Both the position numbers and the translations under genes were made by a program. From NCBI GenBank assembly GCA_037013685.1, contig CM072888.1, positions 3,701,034-3,765,033 of the forward strand: DNA of 64,000 bases, written 5' to 3'. The notes below the pieces were generated by a model. That model had not been told where the DNA came from and searched no databases. It saw only the letters and a list, made by a program, of their open reading frames with translations. Position 1 is the stretch's first letter. Each line of letters begins with the position of its first letter. This stretch comes from Acridotheres tristis. Taxonomy: Eukaryota; Chordata; Aves; Passeriformes; Sturnidae. Positions 40,001-52,900 of this stretch are shown here, piece after piece.

Positions 40001-43000
40001 ATCTCAGTGTGTTCCCTGATAAGGGAATTATGTAGGATGGGCAGCACTGCTAAGACCATCCACCGTAATTATAGAACATTAAAGTATGTCTTCAAAATTT
40101 ATATCTGATTACCTTAAGAACACAGCACCAAAAAAAGTATTTGAGAGCAAGATATGGTCTGAAGAAAACAATAACTGGCTTTGCCATTAAATAAATCAAC
40201 AATCTAACCTGTTTAAAACAGTCGATAGAGGTTCACATAAAATGTGATAGCCACAGTCTGTGGAAAAAGGAATAGCTGTAAAAACTATCTCTTAAATCTG
40301 CTTTATTTTGAGAGTTCAGGATATGAAGAAATTCATATTAATAACATCCTTTAAAAAAAAATAAATAAAAAAAGATACAGACCATGAGGCACATGGGATT
40401 GCCGTGACTCTAAGTTTATATTTTAGGATAATGCTCTCCAAAGACTCTTTGAACATTTCCTTGCTTGGCTTTTTTACAGTAAGTATGCTGTGAGATTTCA
40501 GGCTGACCTTTAGCTTTTGGAAATCCCTGAGTCTGTGCTTGCAGAGCAAGCCTGCACATTTCAGCTAAACAGAAGAAGGAAAAACAGTGAGGAATGTTTT
40601 GTTATGGGATAGACTAATTTCTTTTAAACAAAAGAAACACTGCTGATTCAACGAAATACAGCTAGAGATGTGTTAAGTGGAAAGGAGGAGAAATGTTTGA
40701 TCTGGCAAGCAAAATTTAAGTAAGGGGACATTTTTCTACAGCTGGTTGACAATGGTTGCCATTACACAGAGGGTAAGGGGAAAGATATTTCTTTTGCCTT
40801 TTCTTGGGTCTGCATTGCATACAGCCTGTAGAACCAATGCCTTTTCCAAATGCATGTCAAACCCTGCATATTATCCTTTATGAGGGAATGGAATAAGCCA
40901 TCTCATTTATTTGTTGGGTGCAATCTACTGTGGAGGAGCATATAACATGCAAGGAAGCTGTAGGATCATCACCATCATCATGGTTGCCAAGCTCCCTGCT
41001 GGACTTGCCCTTGCAACTCGTGTGTCTCAGGCTGCACTGTGAGACAGAAAGGGGTAACACAGAATTAATGCTCTTTGAGCATCTCCTTGTCTGCAGGGAG
41101 ATGTGCACCCATGCCCCAATCAATATCCATATCATCTAAGCTGCTTCTTAGGGAAAAAAAGAAATCAAACCACGGCTAAAAGTTGTTTTATTAAGAGTGA
41201 GCAACCTCAATCTTCTTTTGAGCTCTCACAAGCTTACTTAAAACACTACTAAAATTAGAATTCTGTCCTTTTTAGTTAACTACAACCCAAATAGCTTAGG
41301 CTGAGACAATGCCAGTGGTTTCCAGACCCATTTTTCCCAGTAGACTGCTTTAAGGGACTTTTATACTGGGAAATAAAACTAATGTCTTGTTTGTTCTCAT
41401 ATCTGACCAGGGACAGCAGAGTTCCAAAAGAAATACAAGAGTTACTTGTTTATATTAAGATAAAGCCTGGATGTGAGATGTCATCTCATTTATGATTTCT
41501 CCCACAAATTTAGTACACTCAGAACCAGATGCTTCTTATTCAGAGTGATTAATTGTAAGAAAACTTCCTAATATCTGGGTTTAAGGTTTCTCACTTAATT
41601 GCATTCGAGTGTGAAATCAGACAGGAATGAAGTGTGGAGAACAAATATTGTTCCAGAAAAAAATGGAATAATTTTTCACAACCTGCAGTGCTCTCAGCTT
41701 TTCTAAGTACAATACTCCGGGGTAGTGAAAACTGGTTTGAACTTCTCATATTTCCTTTTGACATTACTGAAATAATTTATAATTGAAAATTAATGCTTTG
41801 AATGGAAAAGTTGAGTGACTGAAAAATGAGGAGCAGGGGTATAGAAAAGAGAAGTCTGAGGGCATTAACAGTAAGAGGAGCAGTGAGCTCCAGTGCCCTG
41901 TGTGTGTCTATGCTCAAGCTGATGATTTCCTTACCTTCCTCAGCATGAGAATTAGAGCAGATCAACCACGAGGGTTGTGCAATCCATACAGCATAGCGTG
42001 ATTCCAGGTATTCCCTCTTTTTGTTATGCACCATAAAGCAAGGAATAATTCAGAGTAATCATCAAGCAGGGGGATTCTCTGATAAAAACAGGTTAAATGG
42101 GGTCTTCTGTAGGTGATCTGACTGAATGCAAAGCTACTATAATGCCCAGAGGCAGAGAAGAAATTGCTCAGAAAGGAAACAAAAAATAAAAACCAAACCA
42201 ATGTCAGAATTTGACAGGAAACAGATTTTCCATTCCACTGCTTTTTAAGGTGTATCTTCAAGTATAAGAAGTTTCAGTTTTTATGAATCACGTTTGGAAC
42301 TGCTGCAGTCTTTGTAAATGACAACTGACACAATAAGCCAGCTTCCTCTAAGTAAGCTAGTCATCAAAAACCCTTGATTTCTGCTTTATTACAAGAGATA
42401 TTGAGAAAATGTGTTAATAACAAATATCCAGCTGGACTACAAGCAAGTGGTAAAAGACAAGTGACTGGTGCCTTATAAGAATGTATCTTGCACATTGCAA
42501 ACTTTTGTTATATGCTATGCTTCTAAACACATAGATACTTTCCCTTCAAGAAACAGGGAGATCTCTCTCCTTCTGGAGAACAGAACTGGATGAAGCATAA
42601 ATGTCTGCATTAGTCATAATTAACTGCAGGGAAATATTTTATCATTTCATGGTCCACACATATGTGTGTATACTTGAGGGGCAGTACATAACATTCCCAT
42701 ATTTATTGAAGCTATAGTTTATATATATCCAATGACTCTCTACAAATGATGAGTCTTTGAGAAAATCTCCTGCCATTTTGCTACTTGACAGTCTGAGCAG
42801 GAAGCCAGCACAGCTGTTGTGACACAGAGCAAGTCTAGATGCAGCAATTGATTGAGAGGATAAACAGCAGTGCTAAATCAAATAGTTAATTTCCTTACAT
42901 TACTCATGCTAGCAATTGTCTGTGTTTCCTACATCTTACTGCATACATACAGTAACAAAAAGAGAATTCCCAGAAGATTTTTAGTGTGTGTGCCTGTTCT

Positions 43001-43476
43001 CTCCTCAATTTTTCAATCTTGAGCTGCTCTTTCAGTGTGTAGGGCCTCTTCAATACAGATGACTCATTATGAAGTATTCTCCAAATGCAAGGTGAACAAG
43101 CATCTGCAGTGGATTAGGGTGATGTCAAAGCCATTCCAGATTCTCCATATTAGATATGAACTTGGGTCAGGAAAGAAATGAAGCACTTGTTCATTGAGTC
43201 ATCTGGACATAAAACTCATCTCAGCCATACTTTGGGAGGTAGTTACACTCCCAATAGCCAAAGTGATCTGAAGTCTGTTTTTCCAGATGAAAGGCCTGAT
43301 AAAGCACTGGGAGCTATAAGAGTCTTATTTTCCATAACCAGACCTTGTTAGAGTCACCAACAAGTGGAGAAACCTTTTCAGGATGATTGCAGAATCCTCT
43401 CTGGCACAGACTGTAGCTTCCAGCACTGACCCCAGAAGAATGGCAGAGATCATGTGAACACTCTTTTCTGTGGCTG
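34040..43476. other. Intron 1 block, no gene recognised
   Basis: Mostly AT-rich intronic DNA with GC-richer, CpG-poor patches at about 34370-34700 and 38820-39100 that could not be assigned to a repeat family. There is an 18-A run at 36868-36885. Open frames are short and lack recognisable motifs. Confidence 0.45.
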
Positions 43477-43489
43477 CTGCCCTCTGGTG
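43477..43489 (-). promoter_or_regulatory. CTCF-like motif (-)
   Basis: CTGCCCTCTGGTG on the + strand is CACCAGAGGGCAG on the minus strand, a good match to the CTCF core CCASYAGRKGGCR. Confidence 0.45.
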
Positions 43490-44289
43490 TGAACTCAGCC
43501 TGGGCCTTATGGAGCCTCTATTCTGTGCTAAATTATTCCAGAAAGGAATGCATTTCCCTTCTCTTACGTTATTTCTTTTCAGACACAGAGGCAAAGTAGC
43601 TCTGTGTTTTCAAGCATTCATGCTGCAGGTCATTTTTCTCTCAAAAATATGGCTGAGAGGAACCAAGGCTGTTTGGGGCACCATTCAAGACCTGTTTGTG
43701 TGGGAGTTATTGTGGCAGCTACACATTCAGTCAGGTCCTGTAAACCGGGCTCCTGGCTGGTTTTCCCCCTTTCCCATAGGATTATTTAGCATTGAGCATG
43801 TGTGGGGCTGCTTTGAGCCTTGAGAGGTTGTTATTCCACTGACTGGAGCTCAAATACCAACTACACTGATGACCTCTTGCAATGGGGCTGTGTCAAAACC
43901 TCAGTCACCATAAACCAGGACTTGTGGCCATAGTAAAACTTCACTCAAGAACCACTGAAACCAGCTTCTAGACCAGAGGATTAAACAAGAATAGGCAATT
44001 CCTGACAGAAATTTCCTTAAACTCTTCTAAAATCCTTCAGTGAAGGAGTTTTGGGGAGTCCTAACATAGCAAAATCTTTCATTGTCCTCAAAAATATCGA
44101 ATATATCAAATAGGTCAAATTTTCTTCACTGCCAAGTTGATTTCTTGCTGCTTTAAGCCTACAAACAAGAACCAAAAGTTTTCCTGCCTTCTTTATAATA
44201 GTTTCCTGCTATGAAGAGGTTAAGTCCTCCCTCACATCTTTATACTTGTTTTTGTTTGTTTGTTTTGTTTCTTTTTTTTTTTCCCAAAA

Positions 44290-44835
44290 GAGAAAGACTG
44301 AATACAGTAAATTCCTCCCCAGCTTCCTCATAGGTCATGCTTTCTCTTTGAGCATAGTTACTGATCTACTTTGGACCCTTTCCAATTTGCCCACATCTTT
44401 CTGAACTCGACAGGCCACTCACAGCACCAAGTAAAGATGAATAATTACATCCCATGTTCTGCAGATTGACCTATCCTATTAATATGGCCCAGGATCACGT
44501 TTCCCTCCTTTGCTAAGGAAAAAACCCAGCAGACAACACAAAACCCCACCAACTACCTCCTGCCCCAGGCTTCCCTTATTCAGTTTAGAGCCACATTTAG
44601 CACCCCCCAGAACCTCTGTAGCTGAACTGGTGTCCACAAGACACTTTCTGAATTATAAATGCCATTTTCCAAGTGAAGCACTTTGTGTTAATCTAACGAA
44701 TTATAAAAACTCACTTTTTGTCTTGCCAGATCATTTTGAATGTGGCTCTTTTACAAAGCCAACAATCACACCTTGTGGGCTCTCATTAGTCAATTATGTG
44801 TATACTCTTGCTTCAGTGAGGGATTAATGAAAAGA
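44290..44835 (-). mobile_element. Ancient CR1-type LINE fragment, antisense to SYNPO2
   Basis: Read on the + strand, this follows the reverse complement of an amniote CR1 consensus in order. Segments include CTTCCTCATAGGTCATG (44325), a block ending CCAATTTGCCCACATCTTTC (about 44382-44401), AATATGGCCCAGGATCACG (44481) and TTGCCAGATCATTTTGAATG (44723). All have close counterparts in the CR1 RT coding region as I know it. The copy is heavily diverged, has indels and is non-functional. The sense strand is minus. Ends are approximate. An open frame at 44510-44827 on the + strand is an accidental antisense frame through it. Confidence 0.8.
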
Positions 44836-44901
44836 AGTAATAAAAGGGCATCCTTTACATAAGTATATAACACTGCTTGGATGTAGAATGTTACTCTTAT
44901 T

Positions 44902-44920
44902 AAAAAAAAAAAAAAAAAAA
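44902..44920 (+). repeat. A-run (19 A)
   Basis: Nineteen adenines shortly after the right end of the minus-sense CR1 remnant. Because that element reads on the minus strand, this run is not its 3' tail. It is probably a simple repeat. Confidence 0.85.
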
Positions 44921-46042
44921 TTCCAAAGGATCTAGCCCTGCAAAGTGAGACAATAACGATAAATGCCTTCAAAGGAAATTCCTTCCCTGGTGTCTCTGAG
45001 CACAACATCAGTAGTTTTCTAATCAAAGAAGAATCTTCTGGCAATAAAGTGTGGTATGCTTTGTGTAAGGAAATACAGAACTCACAGGAGATCTGTCATT
45101 AATGATAACAGCCGATTTTCAATACTTTTCTGCCTAGAGAGATTGGGTGAAAATCCTCACGTTCTCACATCAAATAACACGTGAGAAGACAGAGAAGCAC
45201 AAAAAAAATTTCTATCATAATGATCTTAGTGAGGACAAAAAAAAAAGGGATAAAATGTCCCTATCTCAGCTAGATCAAACTCGTGATTCTTACTGTTAAT
45301 CTGAAAAGATTATAAAAATAGATTAAGAAATGTGAAAATGGTACTGAAGAATTTGCAATACTTTTAATGTGTAGTATCAATGTGCTTACCTCCATCAGAA
45401 ATCACGTCTTTTAATAAAGCTGCTCGAATATTTCACATCAAATTACTCCTCTTTGAAAAATTGAATTTCAAAGTCAATAGATTTGGGGAGCAAAGAGTTT
45501 TAATGAGGGAAAGTCCCAAGCTTTCTGGGTTATTTGATTGATTGGGTTTTGGTGGTTTGTGGTTTTTTTAACATCCTCAGCCTAACAGAATAGATCATCT
45601 TTCACTTCTGTCAAAAAATAGTCAGACATGGACAATCACAAAAAAGCCACCCACTTCTGCAGCTGCAGTTAATATTTTTTGTGTTTGTAGTACTCCTTTC
45701 CCTAAGTCTTAAATTTGACTTTATCTCCTTTTCTCTTCCTCTTGTCCTTGTTTCTCTGCTCTCTTTTGCAATATATCAAGACAACAACATATGCAATGTA
45801 GCACGCAGTACTCTGGCCTTACAAAATCATCTTAGCTTATTGAATTGTGCCTGTATTAGCTCTATTAAGTTAAAAAAAAATTAAAATCATGATACCTATA
45901 CATGTAATTTATTGTAATTGACTTTGGGCATGTCCGACAGTGGCCATTTCTGATAGGGAATGATAGGAAGTGGGATTGTATGGAAAGGGGAGAATAATTT
46001 TTCTATGAGCAGACATTTCAATTTTCCTTACACGGTGATTTA

Positions 46043-46055
46043 CTGCCCTCTGCTG
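46043..46055 (-). promoter_or_regulatory. CTCF-like motif (-)
   Basis: CTGCCCTCTGCTG on the + strand is CAGCAGAGGGCAG on the minus strand, a reasonable CTCF core match. It points away from the stronger + strand site at 48444. Confidence 0.35.
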
Positions 46056-48443
46056 TTTGAGACAAGCACAGAGCAGGCAGGGAACAGATGAACTTCAGCT
46101 GTAACACCAGCAGGCTTGGGAAACCTGCAATCAGAAAATAGCAGTCTCACCTGACAAGCCGAATTAAACTTTGCACTGGTAGCGAGGCTTTCCACTAAAA
46201 TAAAACTCAATTACAGTGAAGGTCTTTGTCACTATCTCATTAAAGCTGTATTATATTGCATTGTACAAAGGGCACAGCATGTGGGGGTCCACCTAAGCAA
46301 CTGCAGCAAAAAAAATCAGTAATTATCAAAACAGATCAAATTCCACTACCCTACTTTTAATACATAATCTGGATTGTTCAAAGTGAGATTTGAGCCTTCT
46401 GGTGGTGATCAACATCCATAGAAATCCAGAACTTCATAAAGCTAGAGACAGCAGTTAAATTCATGGAAGTATGGTTTTAATAGTGTCACTTATGTTTTTA
46501 TATGCATGCTTTATAATTCCATAAAATTTTTGTCAATTTTTTTTTCTGTATCACAAGAAAACAAGGATAAAGAGTAAAAGGACAAAAAAACCCCCATGCC
46601 ACCATTTGCCTGGTGGTCTTTATATGTGATGTTTAAATATTCAGTTCTATTGAGAAGCACTTATGGTCACGTGCAATCAGACAATACTTAAAAGTAATCA
46701 ACAGAAAATAACCAATTTTAATGCTCAATCTCATTTATTTTACCCAATTTCTTTATTTCTTTCTTGGACACTCATATGCAAAAATGTTTCGAAACAGCTA
46801 CACAAAAGGACCCCGGGAGTAGTAAGATGTTCACAAATATTTTGGAAATTGGTGGCTTTTCAAATAAATCTTTCCCTTAACCAAATTCAGGCTTGTACTA
46901 ACACACACACAGTGCAGCTGGTTTTTGTAACATTGTGCATTTTGTGCTGCTGAGTTAATCTTCAGCTAGTAAGAGGAGGCCTGAGGAAATCATTGTACAG
47001 TCATGACTTACAGGCTGATGGTGTTTATTTACAGCACAATGGTGTTGCTTAATCCTATTTGTCTCCTACAGCAGCATTTCAGTAAGAAGATGCTGCTTCT
47101 TTTGTTAAAGAAGTGCTTGGGCTCACTATATCATTTAGACTTTTTAATATGTAGAATATGTTACTGTCTGACACGGCTGGAGACTACTGAGTCCAGAAAA
47201 CAGAAGTGTCCTTATCTAGAGGGACACGAGACAGACACTGGAACAAAGCTTACGAAAAAAAATTGCAGATTGAGTTTGTACTGGCACCAAAAATTTGAAG
47301 TTAATATGAAAAAAGAGTTTGCAAATGAAATATAAATATAAACCAATTTAAATGATCAAATATGTATCCTTGTACTAACCACTTCAGATGATCAGTCGAT
47401 GATGATTAAAATTGCAGCTGTGATGTTATGATTACCTGGTTTTCAGGATTTTGAAGCTTTTTCTTGAACATACCCAGCCAATGTAGAGAGAAAAGCTCAG
47501 GTCGTGCAGGATTATATACTTTGCTGTATTCAAACAAAAAAGTGATCTTGCCTCAGTTAATACTTCTTTTCCTCAGGTCCTAAAGTGCCTTGGAGCTTAT
47601 AGCCCTTTATTACCACCTTGGAATAGGCATTTGTATATTAACACATTTGTATTTACACTTTACAAATGGAAACTCTGTGTATGACATCTATGGCATTAGT
47701 TAAAAGGTAGTGTTGATCAAATGGAAGCTTTTAGTTATTTAGCAATTGTCAGTTCTGATCTCCCTATGTACGGTAGCCAAAAAAATAAACACAAATTCAA
47801 GTGCAGAACAGTATCTTAGAAGTGGAGCATGAAAGTTTCAGTGGAAATCACAGTGAAGAAGTTCATTGAGAATACATTAAGACAAACGACTGACCAGATG
47901 TACAACAATTTAAGAAATGGTTTTTCAATATCAGAAAATTGCTGTGTTTATTATTAAAAACAAGAAGGAAAAAGCTCATTGCCATGTGAACGCACAGCAA
48001 GTAGAAGTCAGAATCAACTACCAAACCTTCAGCTCGTTCGGGGAACAGTGAGGGGATTTGTTTAATCCCAGAAGGAAACTGTCCAGGAACTGTGGAAGGC
48101 CAGCCCGGGATTCCTGGAGTCAGCTGTCCAGGGGATCGGTGAGGAACGCGCCCTCACGCCAGGGCTGGCACGGCGGACACTATCGGGAAGGACGAGGGAC
48201 GGCCATGGAGCCACTTCCCGGGGCTCCCTCAGGGAAGGGGCAGAGAGGAAAGAGGGAAAACACACTTGCGACTCCTGCCACGGATGAGGGGCTGCTTTGT
48301 GTGGAAGCCCTCCAGGACAATGCACAAGGCCTTCAGCAGAAGGGCAGAGCAGAGCTGTGGCCGCGTCCCTCAGGTGTTTTTCAGGAATGACGCCCCGCCA
48401 TTCCCGCAGCTCCCTGGCGGCGGGGCTGCCCTCAGCGCTGGGG

Positions 48444-48457
48444 CCGCCAGGGGGCAG
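48444..48457 (+). promoter_or_regulatory. Strong CTCF motif inside the CpG island
   Basis: CCGCCAGGGGGCAG followed by TGCC matches the canonical CTCF core closely. It is the best CTCF match in the window and lies in the densest CpG part of the island. Confidence 0.65.
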
Positions 48458-48516
48458 TGCCAGACCGCGAAACGCGCGGGAAGCGGGGCCCGCTCCACAC
48501 CCCGCCCCAAATCCCT

Positions 48517-48568
48517 CCGTTCCTTCCCTCCGATCCTTCCCTCAGCTCCTTCCCTCAGATCCTTCCCT
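48517..48568. repeat. 13-bp tandem repeat, 4 copies
   Basis: Four consecutive 13-bp units, CCGTTCCTTCCCT, CCGATCCTTCCCT, CAGCTCCTTCCCT and CAGATCCTTCCCT, share the TCCTTCCCT core. This pyrimidine-rich minisatellite lies within the CpG island, just downstream of the GC box. Its purine/pyrimidine asymmetry could favour unusual DNA structure. Confidence 0.9.
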
Positions 48569-49951
48569 CAGGTGCCCCAGCACGACAAGGGACAGCTGGG
48601 ACAGCCAATTGACCCGGCCCTACCCTAGGCTCACCCCGCTGTTAGCAATCTCAGCTGATTTCACCAATAACTCTGCGGAGGAGCTCCGTCCGTCCCAACA
48701 CACCTCAACTGCTCCTCATAAATATAAGCCAGGATCAGTATGTGGTGTGTTTCTAAACGCCGGTAGTTTTATTTCTTTTGGATAACAAATGTCAAAGTAG
48801 AGGTGTTATTTCTCCCGCTATTTCTGGCTCAGTGTGCTGAATGGATGAAAGAATTTCCCTCCTTCAAGAGGTTCACCCCTCATTCAGTGCGGCTGTTCCC
48901 CATTTTATTCACCTGAAACCAAAGAGGTTTATGTCACAGCTAGCCAGACAATATAAAAACAGAAATCGAAAGCTTGGGCAAGTTAAGGCCAGAATCATTT
49001 CAGTCCCATCCCTAACTTAGAATTCATCACAGGAGCTGTGTTGGAAGTGGATCCAGTGTCCTTAATTTAGTGCTGTTACCTCATTTAGTCTTTACTCTAG
49101 CAAAACCAAGCACACCAAGCCTCAGTGCTAACACTGGGAACACCTGCTAAAACCTGTTTTACCTGGGCTCCCTCTGAAAGTCCAACCAGACCAGAAACCC
49201 AACAGTTCCTCTCCAAACTGCGGGAGAAATCACATTGAGAACATTAATTGAGAACACAAGTTTGTCCAGTTGTGTACAGATCTTTTTCCTATCTATTAAC
49301 ACAAACCCAGAGATGAAGGCTGACTGAGTCAGGTGTTTCTTGGATGACTCTATGTGACCAAAAAATCAGGCTTCAGAAGAAGGCTCCCCAGCAAAGCCAG
49401 AACTTCAGATACTCTTCCATTTCCCTGCCATTAACTGTGACTACTATTTTGAGCCCATCTGAGCACTGTCTCTGGTGGCTTTGCTGCACTACCCATTCCG
49501 TTTAGGTGCACTTTGTACTCAGGATAACTAGCAAGTCTGTACCTGTAAATTCTGAATCTGTATCACCAAGCTTTACGTAGTTTTCCCATGAAGGAAACGA
49601 TGATTATTTGTGGGGTTTCCCTTGTTTTGTCACATGTTAGCATTAAAAGTTGTCCTTTGGCATCAAACTCTGCTTGGAACCAGCTCTTTCCTCTTGCATC
49701 ATCACTTCAGATCAAAAGCCTCGTCTGACATTTTTAATGGCTAAAGCACTTGTTTCAAGAAGTTGAGAGAAATCAGAATATTGAAAAACAAATATTGAGT
49801 CTTCAGTTTTCATCTCAGTTCCTTCTCACTCACAAAAGAAAACCAAGTGAGAGTATCTTTGTGATTTTCACTTTTATACAGAATTTTTCTTCCCAACTGA
49901 GTAACAAATACTCTCATCTACAATAAAAAAGTAACGGTCTCCCCAGAAGAG

Positions 49952-49992
49952 CCTTATATAGTTCTTTGAGTAGAATCTCTCTCTAAAAATAG
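49952..49992. promoter_or_regulatory. Paired CArG-like and MEF2 motifs
   Basis: CCTTATATAG (49952-49961) is one base from the SRF CArG consensus, and CTAAAAATAG (49983-49992) is an exact MEF2 consensus. They lie 21 bp apart and about 1.2 kb downstream of the CpG island. SRF and MEF2 sites close together are typical of muscle control elements. Confidence 0.35.
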
Positions 49993-52900
49993 AAATCTCT
50001 TTGACATTGAAGCTCCAGGCAGCAAGGAAACTGTTGCATTTCAAGCTGAAGCTTTTGGAAAGCGAGCTCTGTATTTCTTTTACGAGTGTCCCACAAATGT
50101 TCAAAATGCACGACCTGTCCTGTCGTGAACTTAGAGCAAACAAGACTTTGTTTGCAGCCAGTGCTGTTGCAGCAATACTTTCTTAGAAACAAGAATAAAA
50201 AAAGATGCAACATTGGCAAAAGGTGCTGGATTTACAGCTCTGCAGAAATAACACTCTCTCTTTTCATCCCCCACCCCCCAGACACAAGTGCCAGCTTTTC
50301 CCAGACTGCCTGGCTGGGCACGATATCCTGAGTTAAGCCCAACACTTGCACTGAGGACAACAGGAGAGACGAAAACAAACAAACAGAAATCTCACACATC
50401 AGGGTAGCAGGTTTTTTCCAGTTCTCAGGCAGACATTCCTCTTGGGAATACAGAGAAAGGAAAGGGCAGGGGGAACACAAATCCTCTCCATCCAGCCTTT
50501 GAAGCTGCTGACAATTTGCTCTTACTAAAGTCGGGGACTAAACAAGCCAGCTCTGCCAGCATGCTGGAATTGGAGACCGTAAGAATAGGAGGTCTAATTC
50601 CTGGGAGCACTAAGTCCAGGAGCATTAAACAGAGCTCAGCACCTCTGTGTCAGACTGGCCTCAGTCACAAATGTGCAAGGACAACAGCCACAGCTGAACT
50701 ATTGATGTGGGATCCACAAGTCTGGCTCAGCTTCCACAGTTACCATTGGAGTAAAACAGCATTTCCTCAGTGTTCTGGCTACTACTGTCCATTCACCATG
50801 CCAAAATAGTTCTTCTTCCAGCACTGGAATATTCTCCTGGTAGCATATTTAATATGAATTTGAAAGTGCTGATATTTCCAAATTATGACATGTAAGTGAG
50901 TACTGATCTTAAAATCTGAATGAGGAGATTGGAATATGGGTCTAACCTACCCTGGGAGAGATTGATTCTTCATTCAGCCTTCAGCTCCAGGGCAAGTCTC
51001 ATGCTCCACTTGTAAGATACTTTGTTTTCAATCTGGTTGGTCCCACATGTGATTTACACAGGATTTTATTTAAGACCCGGAAGGCAGATAATGAATACTA
51101 ATCTCTGTGTCGATTTCACAAAACCTGCACAATTGCCACATGTGTTCAAGGGTTGCCTTCACAGGAAAGGATTAAGTGGGTGACAAAGTGATCCTTTCAG
51201 TAGAGATGCTTATTTCTGTTTATAATTATCTTTGGTTAAAGCCACTTCTGATTAAGCCACTGAAAGAGGAATTCTTGTGATGGTTTGCATCAATCAGTCT
51301 ATGGCCATTTTAGAGCTTGATAAAACTGATAAAATTGAAACTAGGAAAGTTCTGGATATATTCTTTAAAAACTGAGACTGACATAAGGAAATCTTCGTGG
51401 CAGATTACACGCCTTAATTTTTTGGCTAAAAGCACAGGTTAAAAACCTTGCCCATTGTTGTTGCCCAGGCAGTCGAGAAAGCCCACAGAGGGAATACTTT
51501 TGTCTCTTAATTCCCTGGAGATTTTGAAAACCTCTCTCAGGAGTCTCCAGCCTCCATTTCCCCCATCATTAGGGCTTCCAGCACAAGCACAGAAACCTCA
51601 TGTCCTCTTCTGGGAGGAGAAGTAGGTCACAGACCTCCCGTGGCAGGCTTGGATATCCCTGGTGTACATCCCCTCTCAGAGCCATCACCACTCCTTTCCT
51701 GGCCAGCTTTATTTGAGTCACCAGGGAGAGGTGAGGCTGATGAACATCCAAATTTCCTGATGAGTCACAAAACAGGAGCTGTCCAGGCCAGCAGCCAGGC
51801 AACACTGGAAGGCCTTCACATGAACCTACGTGTTGAACATTCACCAGCTTTGGCAGAGCTTTGCCTCCTCAACACCAAGGTGGGTTGGCCTGAGACTGCC
51901 TCAGTTTAAAAAGGTTGTTTCAAAACATTGCACCCTAAGCACGAGGGATGCTAGGGAAATTAAAAGATTGATAATTGATTCTGTATGTTTTCTATGATTG
52001 TTTTTTTTTTTTATTAATTGTGAGTCTTGGGAGACTTGTCTGAAACTTTATTTCTAGCTAAAGCTACTAGTCCATATCAATTTGTACACTACCTAAGATA
52101 TGAAGAATTGAGCAATTAGAGAAATGTCAAGGAAGAGTGAAAACTGAGTGTGAATTTTGAACACTGAAAAGAGTGAAACAGGCAGTTTTGAAATTTGTCA
52201 GTAAGAACTTTACTGGGAAGTAGGGAAGCTTGAATCTAGTTATTTCGAGACGTGAAAGGAATAGATACAGTTCAAGAGAGAGCAACATGGTGGAGTGTCA
52301 TGTGAAACCCTGGTAAATAAATCTATCAGCTTTCACAGAAGACCATTTTCTTTAGATTAATCCTGAGTTTTATTTAGTTGGACAGTCCAGGTAAAGATGA
52401 CCAGAAGCACTGGGAGCTGGAACACAGCCCCTGTATGGAGCTCTCAGCTGAGTTTGGGCCACTGTTTAATTCATACTTCAAATGACTTGGAACACTGCGC
52501 TCTTCTGTGAAGATTGTTTGGCATTGGGCACTTTGCTTGTGCATAACACAGTAACTTTTAATGTATATTATCTAGATGCTGCCTTTACCAGATGCTCATG
52601 TTATTTGGTTTCTTTGCACAATGTCTCTCATGTGTGCTAATACAGCCACCAAAGCCCCCCTACCCCATAACTGAGATCTGGCCCCGTTGTGCTGAGCTTT
52701 GTACACACATAAAACTCCCACAATAAACACAGGGCCACAGTTTCTCCACTGGGAGGGAGGTAAAGCTTCCAGTTACCTCTGCATGATCCTGCTGGTGTTG
52801 ACTGAATTGCTGCCTCAGCAGTGAGGCAAGTAGCAAGAAATACATCACTGGGCACACATTTCAGGATAACCTTGACATCATTTGACAGCGATAGCCCCAG

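Larger units (their letters stand above)
48040..48760. promoter_or_regulatory. Intronic CpG island with promoter-like motifs
   Basis: About 700 bp of GC-rich sequence holds close to 40 CpG dinucleotides by my count, against near absence on both sides. Densest parts include ACGCGCGG around 48473-48480 and CCGCGAAACGCG just before. It contains a GC box (CCCCGCCCC, 48501-48509), a strong CTCF motif (48444-48457), a CCAAT box (48605-48609) and a TATA-like TATAAGCC (48723-48730), in an order that would suit transcription rightward from about 48750. Unmethylated CpG islands in vertebrates normally mark promoters, so this may be an alternative SYNPO2 promoter, a non-coding RNA promoter, or an orphan island. 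Open frames across it (for example 48058-48390 and 48297-48785) reflect scarcity of stop codons in GC-rich DNA and resemble no protein I know. Confidence 0.75.

Noticed and set aside
48058..48785. Several overlapping open frames of 110-162 codons in the CpG island
   Set aside because: They occur in several frames and on both strands, as expected when GC-rich DNA lacks stop codons. None resembles a known protein.
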